Part shown: positions 6,838-11,285 of the stretch, in pieces
How positions within the stretch are numbered: position 1 is the first letter of the stretch
Layout: every line of letters begins with the position of its first letter
Translations under genes and position numbers: made by a program
Notes under the pieces: model-generated
Database searches by the model: none
What the model saw: only the letters and a program-made list of their open reading frames with translations
Told to the model about the DNA's origin: nothing
Source: Planctomycetales bacterium
Lineage (GTDB): Bacteria > Planctomycetota > Planctomycetia > Isosphaerales > Isosphaeraceae
Direction of reading: 5' to 3'
Assembly (NCBI GenBank): GCA_027435495.1
Contig: DAHZZC010000806.1
Location: 1-11,285, forward strand
DNA length: 11,285 nt

Positions 6838-7830
6838 GTGTCGCTTCGAATCGTGATGGGAGCGATGATGATCGGGACCACGCTGGCGATGGCCGCCGCC
6901 GAGGCCGCCGAGCCCCTGAAGGCTGGTATCATCGGACTGGATACGTCGCATGTGACGGCCTTCACGCAGCTCCTGAACGCCCCGAATTCCAGGCCCGAGG
7001 TGGCGGGTGTTCGCGTGGTCGCGGCCTATCCTGGCGGCAGTCCCGACATTCCCTCCAGCGCGAATCGGGTTGAACAGTACACCAGGACCCTGAAGGAGAA
7101 GCACGGTGTGCAGATTGTCGACTCGATCGATGAGCTGTTGAAGCGCGTCGACGTCGTCTTCCTGGAGAGCGTCGACGGCCGCCCGCATCTGGAGCAAGCC
7201 CGGCCCGTCTTCAAGGCCCGCAAGCCGGTCTTCATCGACAAGCCGATGGCGGGCTCGCTCGCGGATGCCATCGCGCTGTATGACCTGGCCCGCGAGACGA
7301 ACACGCCGTGCTTCTCCAGCTCATCGTTGCGGTTCAGCCCGGGTATTCTCTCGCTTCGGACCAGTCCGAAGCTTGGCGAGATCGTCGGCTGCGACACCTT
7401 CGGCCCCTGCGAGCTGGAGCCGCACCATCCCGACCTCTTCTGGTACGGCATCCACGGCGTCGAGATCCTCTACACCGTGATGGGCACCGGCTGCGAGACC
7501 GTCGCCCGTACCCACGCCGAGGGGACCGACCTGGCCGTCGGCCTCTGGAAGGACGGTCGGATCGGGACGTTCCGCGGCAATCGCCGGGCGCCCTACAAGT
7601 TCGGCGGGACCGCCTTTGGTACCAAGGGCATCGCCCCCGTTGGCGACTATGCCGGATACGAGCCGCTCGTCGTCGAGATCGTGAAGTTCTTCAAGACCGG
7701 CAAGCCCCCCGTCTCGGCCGAGGAAACCATCGAAATCTACGCCTTCATGGAAGCAGCCGACGAGAGCCAGCGCCAGGGCGGCCGACCTGTCTCGGTTGCT
7801 GAGGTCATCAGCAAGGCGAGGGGGAAGTGA
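6838..7830 (+). CDS. exported Gfo/Idh/MocA family oxidoreductase
   Basis: This 330-residue protein starts at GTG 6838, with AAGGAG seven bases upstream. The N-terminus (residues 1-24, one Arg, then a hydrophobic and Ala-rich stretch) looks like a Sec signal or uncleaved anchor. The Rossmann domain begins at LKAGIIGLDTSHVTAF (27-42). VDVVFLESVDGRPHLEQARP (104-123) and VFIDKPMAGS (131-140, K135 equivalent to the family's EKP lysine) follow. The C-terminal half has the substrate-domain pattern with WYGIHGVEILY (202-212, H206). The length is at the short end for the family. Family members oxidise or reduce sugars, polyols and derivatives with NAD(P); the substrate here is unknown. The nucleotide-binding loop lacks the usual GxGxxG, as in the 'GLDTSHV' subgroup I recall from planctomycetes and Bacteroidetes. 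It is translationally coupled to the MFS transporter downstream. Confidence 0.92.
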   Translation: MSLRIVMGAMMIGTTLAMAAAEAAEPLKAGIIGLDTSHVTAFTQLLNAPNSRPEVAGVRVVAAYPGGSPDIPSSANRVEQYTRTLKEKHGVQIVDSIDELLKRVDVVFLESVDGRPHLEQARPVFKARKPVFIDKPMAGSLADAIALYDLARETNTPCFSSSSLRFSPGILSLRTSPKLGEIVGCDTFGPCELEPHHPDLFWYGIHGVEILYTVMGTGCETVARTHAEGTDLAVGLWKDGRIGTFRGNRRAPYKFGGTAFGTKGIAPVGDYAGYEPLVVEIVKFFKTGKPPVSAEETIEIYAFMEAADESQRQGGRPVSVAEVISKARGK

Positions 7831-7838
7831 CAGGATCG

Positions 7839-9161
7839 ATGAATAGCCGCCCGACCTCGGTACGATACGGCGTCCTGGCGTTCCTGGCCGCGATGACGTT
7901 CGTGCTTTACCTCGACCGGGCCTGCATTGGGCAGGCGGCCCCGGCGATTCAGGCGGATCTCGGTCTGAGTGAAGTGGACAAGTCGTGGATCGCCAACGCC
8001 TTTGCACTGGCGTATGCCTTGTTCGAGGTTCCGGCCGGGCGATGGGGAGATCGCCGAGGTTCGCGGGGCGTGCTGACCCGGATCGTCGTCTGGTGGTCCG
8101 TCTTCACGGCGATGACTGGCGCCAGCCTGGGACTGACGATGCTTCTGGTCGTCCGGTTTCTGTTCGGGGCCGGTGAGGCGGGCGCGCTGCCGAACACGGC
8201 GCGGGTGCTGCGCAACTGGTTCCCCGATTCCTCCCGCGCCCGAGCCCAGGGGATTGTCTCGGCGGCGATGCTTCTCGGGGGAGCTGCGGCGCCCCGGGCC
8301 GCACAGCCGCTGATCGACTCCCTAGGCTGGCGATGGGCGTTCGTCGTGTTCGCGGTCGCCGGCGTGGCCTGGGCTGCCGCGTTCTACGTCTGGTTCCGCG
8401 ACGATCCCGCCGACCATCCCGCCACCAACCTCGCCGAGCGCCTCCTCATTCAGGGCGACGAGGAACCGGCCGCGACCGGCCCGGCCGACGGACATCGGGC
8501 GCACGGCCCGATCCCCTGGCATGCCGTCGTCCGTTGCGCCAATATCTGGCTGCTGAGCGGGCTGGTGGCGCTTTCGTCGGGGATGTACGAGCTGTTCTCG
8601 TTCTGGTATCCGTCTTATTTACAAAAGGCACGGTTGGCGGACCCGGGTCTGTCGAGCTGGCTGACGACCCTTGTCCTGGCCGCCGGCGCCGTCGCGACGA
8701 TCACCGGTGGCTGGCTTTCCGACTGGCTCGTCCAGCGCACGGGGAGCCGGCGATGGGGCCGGACAGGGCAGGGGGTGGTCGGCTGGGGGCTCACCTCCTC
8801 GGGGATTCTGGCCAGCGTCCTGATCGACGACACGCGATTCGCTTCACTCTGCCTCGCCGCCGCCGCGTTTGGGGTGCAGCTTTCGTTGCCGTGCTGGTGG
8901 TCGTGCGCCACGAAGGTCTCAGGCCGGCATGTCGGAGCCCTCTTCGGGTTGATGAACATGTTCGGCTCGGTCGGCCGGATCGCCGCGAATTCGTGGGTCG
9001 GATACCTGGCCGACTGGCGGCTTACGCACGGTTACACCGGACGAGACCAGTGGGACCCGGCCCTCTATGGCTTCGTCATTGCCGCGCTCGCCGGCATGGT
9101 GCTCTGGGCCCTGGTCGACCCGCGCCGGACGATTGAGGACGACGACCGGGCCCGCTCCTGA
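7839..9161 (+). CDS. MFS transporter, probably ACS (anion:cation symporter) type
   Basis: A 440-residue protein from ATG 7839, with about twelve hydrophobic segments in two halves separated by a polar loop around residues 205-235 (DEEPAATGPADGHRAHG). TM1 ends in the LYLDRACIGQAAPAIQADLGLS signature typical of ACS-family carriers for hexuronates, galactonate/glucarate and similar organic anions. The MFS loop 2-3 motif appears as GRWGDRRGSRG at about 67-77, and FGAGEAGALPNTARVLRNWFP is the characteristic TM4 region. An in-frame GTG at 7827 overlaps the oxidoreductase stop (7828-7830) and would add four residues. I favour the ATG because the spacing from GAGGGGG to the GTG is only two bases, though neither start has an ideal SD. 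The overlap or 8-bp gap shows an operon with the oxidoreductase, suggesting import of its substrate or export of its product. Confidence 0.93.
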   Translation: MNSRPTSVRYGVLAFLAAMTFVLYLDRACIGQAAPAIQADLGLSEVDKSWIANAFALAYALFEVPAGRWGDRRGSRGVLTRIVVWWSVFTAMTGASLGLTMLLVVRFLFGAGEAGALPNTARVLRNWFPDSSRARAQGIVSAAMLLGGAAAPRAAQPLIDSLGWRWAFVVFAVAGVAWAAAFYVWFRDDPADHPATNLAERLLIQGDEEPAATGPADGHRAHGPIPWHAVVRCANIWLLSGLVALSSGMYELFSFWYPSYLQKARLADPGLSSWLTTLVLAAGAVATITGGWLSDWLVQRTGSRRWGRTGQGVVGWGLTSSGILASVLIDDTRFASLCLAAAAFGVQLSLPCWWSCATKVSGRHVGALFGLMNMFGSVGRIAANSWVGYLADWRLTHGYTGRDQWDPALYGFVIAALAGMVLWALVDPRRTIEDDDRARS

Positions 9162-9204
9162 TCGGCCGGCGCTCCCTGGTGGACGGTTCCGGTAAAATGG
9201 TGTG

Positions 9205-9239
9205 ATTCGCGATCGACTGGAGGATCGCGGCCCGCGAAT
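9205..9239 (+). promoter_or_regulatory. two overlapping, mutually exclusive stem-loops between MFS and P450 genes
   Basis: CGCGATC (9208-9214) pairs with GATCGCG (9223-9229). ATTCGCG (9205-9211) can instead pair with CGCGAAT (9233-9239). The left arms overlap, so only one stem can form at a time. There is no T-tract after either stem, so a simple intrinsic terminator for the MFS transcript is unlikely. It may be a processing or regulatory structure, or chance in GC-rich DNA. Confidence 0.3.
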
Positions 9240-9262
9240 GACCGGCTTGGCCAGAACGGGGA

Positions 9263-9280
9263 CAGGTTTTCGAAGACCTG
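9263..9280. promoter_or_regulatory. 18-bp near-palindrome upstream of the P450, candidate operator
   Basis: CAGGTTTTCGAAGACCTG has eight of nine symmetric base pairs centred on TCGA and ends 48 bp before the P450 start codon. The length and symmetry resemble sites of TetR- or GntR-like dimers, which often control P450 genes. No regulator gene is in the window. Confidence 0.4.
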
Positions 9281-9328
9281 GAGCCAGCCCTCGCTCTGTT
9301 CATAGCCGTTTCGGCCCGGAGGCCACCG

Positions 9329-10705
9329 ATGACGACAGGAAGCGCTGCCATCCGTCAAGAGCCGCCTGTGAAGAGCTGTCCGCCCGGTCCCCAGGGCGGC
9401 GGGCTCACTGGTGACCTCAGGGAGTTCACGGCCGACCGGCTTGGTACGCTCTCCCGATGGGCCCGAGAGTACGGCGATCTGGTTTCGGCCCGCTTTGGGC
9501 CCAGGCGAATCCTTTTCGTCAATCACCCTGACCTCGTCGAGGAAGTGCTGGTTCACCAGAACCGGAAGCTCATCAAGCACTACCGGCTCCGCCAGGCGAA
9601 GCGAACGCTCGGCGAAGGGCTGCTCACCAGCGAAGGAGACTTCTGGCGAGCGCAGCGCAAGCTGGTACAGCCCGCCTTCCATCGCGAGAAGATCGCCGGG
9701 TTCGCCGAATTGATGGTTGACTACGCCCTTCGCCTGGTCGGGACATGGGGCGAGGGCCGTGAGCTCGACGTTCAGGCCGAGATGATGAGGCTGACGCTCC
9801 AGATCGTCGCCAAGGCGCTTTTCGGCGCGGATGTCGGAGGGGAATCGGCCGACGTCACGGCGGCGATGGAAACCCTGATGCACAACTTCGAGGCGAGCTC
9901 AGCGCTGCCGATCATCATTCCGCAATGGGTTCCAACACCGTCGAACCTTCGGACCGGCGCGGCGATCCGGCGGCTTAATCGCGTTCTCTACCGGATCATT
10001 GCCGAGCGCCGGAAAGACGGCGAGGACCGCGGCGACCTGCTCTCGATGCTGCTCCAGGCGCAGGATGAGGAGAGCGGGCGCCGAATGACCGACCGTCAGC
10101 TTCGCGACGAATGCATGACGCTTTTCCTGGCGGGCCACGAGACCACGGCCAACACGCTCTCCTGGGCCTGGTATCTCCTGGCGAAGCACCCCGAGGCCGC
10201 GGCCCAGCTTCGAGAGGAATTGGAGAAGGTGCTCGGCGGCCGACGTCCGACGCTCGCCGACCTTCCCCGGCTGCCGTACACGGAGGGCGTGGTTAACGAG
10301 TCGCTTCGACTGTATCCGCCCGCCTGGATCGTGGGGCGAGAGGCTGCCGAGCCGATCGAACTGGGCGGCTACCGGGTCGACCGAGGAACGACCCTATTCC
10401 TGGCTGCGTGCGCCATTCACCGTGACCCCCGTTGGTTCGACGATCCCGACGCCTTCCGCCCCGAGCGGTGGGCCGGTGGGTTCCAGCAGCGCATCCCCCG
10501 CTACGCCTATTTTCCCTTCGGCGGCGGTCCGCGGATCTGTATTGGGAATAGCTTTGCCCAGATGGAGGTCGCCCTGGTGATCGCCTCGATCGTCCCGAGG
10601 TATCGCCTCGAACTGGCCCCCTCCGCCAGGGTCGAGCCGCTCGCCTCGATGACCCTTCGCATGACGCATGGTCTCGTCATGCGCGTGGAACGACTTGCCC
10701 GTTAG
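9329..10705 (+). CDS. cytochrome P450
   Basis: A complete 458-residue soluble-type P450 without a membrane anchor. The start is ATG 9329, with GGAGG six bases upstream. All diagnostic motifs are intact: helix C FWRAQR (W106, R107, haem propionate contact), I-helix oxygen-activation motif AGHETT (268-273), ExxR in ESLRLYP (E324, R327), the PERW region (FRPERW, 377-382) and the haem-ligand loop FGGGPRICIG (397-406) with C404 as the axial thiolate. P450s insert one oxygen atom into substrates using electrons from ferredoxin/ferredoxin reductase or fused reductases. No redox partner is fused or adjacent, so it must borrow one. The overall style (PPGPQGGG N-terminus, WRAQRKLVQPAFH, NESLRLYPPAW) resembles bacterial P450s related to fatty acid or terpenoid hydroxylases (CYP110-like or CYP102 haem domain-like), but the substrate cannot be read from the sequence. 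Confidence 0.97.
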   Translation: MTTGSAAIRQEPPVKSCPPGPQGGGLTGDLREFTADRLGTLSRWAREYGDLVSARFGPRRILFVNHPDLVEEVLVHQNRKLIKHYRLRQAKRTLGEGLLTSEGDFWRAQRKLVQPAFHREKIAGFAELMVDYALRLVGTWGEGRELDVQAEMMRLTLQIVAKALFGADVGGESADVTAAMETLMHNFEASSALPIIIPQWVPTPSNLRTGAAIRRLNRVLYRIIAERRKDGEDRGDLLSMLLQAQDEESGRRMTDRQLRDECMTLFLAGHETTANTLSWAWYLLAKHPEAAAQLREELEKVLGGRRPTLADLPRLPYTEGVVNESLRLYPPAWIVGREAAEPIELGGYRVDRGTTLFLAACAIHRDPRWFDDPDAFRPERWAGGFQQRIPRYAYFPFGGGPRICIGNSFAQMEVALVIASIVPRYRLELAPSARVEPLASMTLRMTHGLVMRVERLAR

Positions 10706-10749
10706 CGATCGTCTCGCCGAACTTCACGACTCGACAGGAGTTCAGAATG

Positions 10750-10769
10750 TTCGGCATATTTTTGCCGAA
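10750..10769 (+). terminator. stem-loop after the P450, weak terminator candidate
   Basis: TTCGGCA and TGCCGAA form a perfect 7-bp stem with a TATTTT loop, 44 bp after the P450 stop. The sequence that follows is only mildly T-rich (TCTCTCCGAATTCTTTC), so intrinsic termination would be inefficient. A transcript-end or stability structure is also possible. Confidence 0.35.
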
Positions 10770-10796
10770 TCTCTCCGAATTCTTTCACAGAGGACT

Positions 10797-10835
10797 GGAC
10801 GCTCGGATGTTGGGATCGTATCATTGTCAGCGTCC
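10797..10835 (+). repeat. GGACGCT...AGCGTCC inverted repeat
   Basis: A perfect 7-bp inverted repeat with a 25-nt spacer. CTCGGA (10802-10807) with TCCGAG (10833-10838) is an alternative, overlapping pairing. It is part of the stem-loop-rich region. Confidence 0.3.
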
Positions 10836-10889
10836 GAGATCATGAAATATCGATCGGATCTGCTCACGCGGCTCCGGTCGGAAACTCGC

Positions 10890-10931
10890 CGTCCCACCGT
10901 GGGCGGGACGTCCTCGCCCCGTTAGCGAGGA
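10890..10931 (+). repeat. two back-to-back stem-loops
   Basis: CGTCCC (10890-10895) pairs with GGGACG (10905-10910). Immediately after it, TCCTCGC (10911-10917) pairs perfectly with GCGAGGA (10925-10931) across a 7-nt loop CCCGTTA. No T-tract follows, so these are not typical terminators. Confidence 0.4.
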
Positions 10932-10980
10932 GGGTGAGTTTGGATCGAATGGTGCCCCCTGTCCGGGCCACTTCCTCCCC

Positions 10981-10996
10981 GGCTCTCAGCAGAGCC
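10981..10996 (+). repeat. GGCTCT-CAGC-AGAGCC hairpin
   Basis: A perfect 6-bp stem with a tetraloop. Flanking TGTCC...CAC (before) and GTGGACA (after, 10999 onwards) could extend it as an outer stem with a bulge. Confidence 0.35.
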
Positions 10997-11001
10997 CCGG
11001 T

Positions 11002-11050
11002 GGACACCGACCAGGCGGACGCCCGGCCCCCCATTCAGAAAGGGGTGTCC
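11002..11050 (+). repeat. GGACACC...GGTGTCC inverted repeat
   Basis: A perfect 7-bp inverted repeat separated by 35 nt. The interval contains a C-run that could alternatively pair with the G-run at 11042-11045. Confidence 0.3.
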
Positions 11051-11081
11051 GATGCTGCTATGTCCGGGAGCCAGGGTCCTG

Positions 11082-11099
11082 TGCAATCGCCCGATTGCA
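11082..11099 (+). repeat. TGCAATCG-CC-CGATTGCA palindrome
   Basis: A perfect 8-bp inverted repeat. As RNA it would form a 7-bp stem with a GCCC loop; as DNA it could be a binding site. It is immediately followed by one arm of the long-range stem at 11099-11190. Confidence 0.45.
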
Positions 11100-11190
11100 T
11101 AAGGGCCTGCCTTTACGCGCGTCAAGGGTTCGAGTGATCCGGCTCCCTGCCGGATGACAGAGGATCTCAAGGCAAGGTCGATGCCCTTAT
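11099..11190 (+). repeat. long-range 8-bp stem enclosing a strong hairpin
   Basis: ATAAGGGC (11099-11106) and GCCCTTAT (11183-11190) are perfectly complementary over 8 bp. They enclose a hairpin ATCCGGC-TCCCT-GCCGGAT at 11137-11155 (perfect 7-bp stem, 5-nt loop). The nesting is what a folded RNA would show. Confidence 0.4.
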
Positions 11191-11200
11191 CGGGGTCGCG

Positions 11201-11216
11201 GTGCGCCTGCACGCAC
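11201..11216 (+). repeat. GTGCG-CCTGCA-CGCAC hairpin
   Basis: A perfect 5-bp stem with a 6-nt loop. GGTGC (11200-11204) could instead pair with GCACC (11220-11224). It is the last of the stem-loops before the right edge. Confidence 0.25.
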
Positions 11217-11285
11217 AAGGCACCTGGCCTGTCACGTGGCTCGTCCTGGTTCGCAATGATCCGGATTCATCGCTCAAGTGAGGAG

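Larger units (their letters stand above)
10706..11285. other. 580-bp stretch without a convincing gene, rich in perfect inverted repeats
   Basis: Short open frames exist on both strands (for example plus 10934-11137, minus 10922-11218, and plus 11154 to the right edge), but none has a recognisable motif, a good ribosome-binding site or protein-like composition. The stretch instead holds many stem-loops, listed separately where perfect. I found no tRNA, tmRNA, RNase P RNA, SRP RNA or known riboswitch signature in it. It may be an untranslated leader of a gene beyond the edge, an uncharacterised structured RNA, or a decayed element. Confidence 0.5.

Noticed and set aside
10940..10980. Minus-strand GGGGAGGAAG...CCGGAC resembling the start of RNase P RNA
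   Set aside because: The GAAAGTCCGG core does not match, and the conserved downstream elements are not found at any plausible distance.
11100..11160. tRNA T-arm-like GGGTTCGAGT
   Set aside because: The flanking bases do not form the T-stem, acceptor stem or other tRNA arms; no tRNA can be built here.
10922..11218. Minus-strand 98-codon frame and plus-strand 67-codon frame (10934-11137)
   Set aside because: No recognisable motif or SD, low-complexity composition, and both cross several perfect stem-loops.
11154..11285. Plus-strand frame from ATG 11154 open to the right edge (44 codons)
   Set aside because: No SD, mixed third-position base use unlike the neighbouring genes, and no protein pattern; it could only be judged with sequence beyond the edge.

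Overview
The window is GC-rich DNA that most likely comes from a planctomycete, with an Isosphaera/Singulisphaera-type lineage as my guess. The clues are a large exported protein with the PSCyt1-DUF1549-DUF1553 architecture (two CxxCH haem motifs and the CHDHKFDP signature), an exported Gfo/Idh/MocA oxidoreductase, a peptidase M61 fused to a CBM9-like domain, and weak or variable Shine-Dalgarno sites. No phage, IS, CRISPR, tRNA or rRNA gene was recognised.

Layout from left to right. (1) 1-1737, minus strand: a planctomycete cytochrome-c-domain protein that runs off the left edge. It is open to base 1 and is the largest feature at that end. (2) 1909-2280, minus strand: a small conserved protein with a strong ribosome-binding site and its own intrinsic terminator at 1833-1870. 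(3) 2622-3095, plus strand: a flavin reductase-like (FMN-binding) protein, divergent from gene 2 across about 340 bp. (4) 3258-3632, plus strand: a conserved small protein of unknown function. (5) 3700-6627, minus strand: a 975-residue secreted M61 metallopeptidase with PDZ, CBM9-like and C-terminal tail modules. (6) 6838-7830 and 7839-9161, plus strand: a tightly coupled pair, an exported Gfo/Idh/MocA oxidoreductase and an MFS (ACS-type) transporter. They are divergent from the peptidase across a 210-bp region rich in inverted repeats. (7) 9329-10705, plus strand: a complete cytochrome P450 with an 18-bp near-palindrome just upstream. (8) 10706-11285: no convincing gene, but an unusual density of perfect stem-loops.

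How the genes may work together: the oxidoreductase and the transporter look like a small module for uptake and oxidation of an organic acid or sugar derivative (inference from family and coupling). The M61-CBM9 protein and the PSCyt1 protein are both secreted and fit the extracellular macromolecule turnover common in planctomycetes. The P450 and the flavin reductase both belong to redox/oxygenase chemistry, but they are 6 kb apart and nothing here shows that they are partners.

The most interesting items are the peptidase-CBM9 fusion, the operator-like palindromes in the divergent and P450 upstream regions, and the structured non-coding stretch at the right end. No fully new multi-gene system can be claimed from this sequence.
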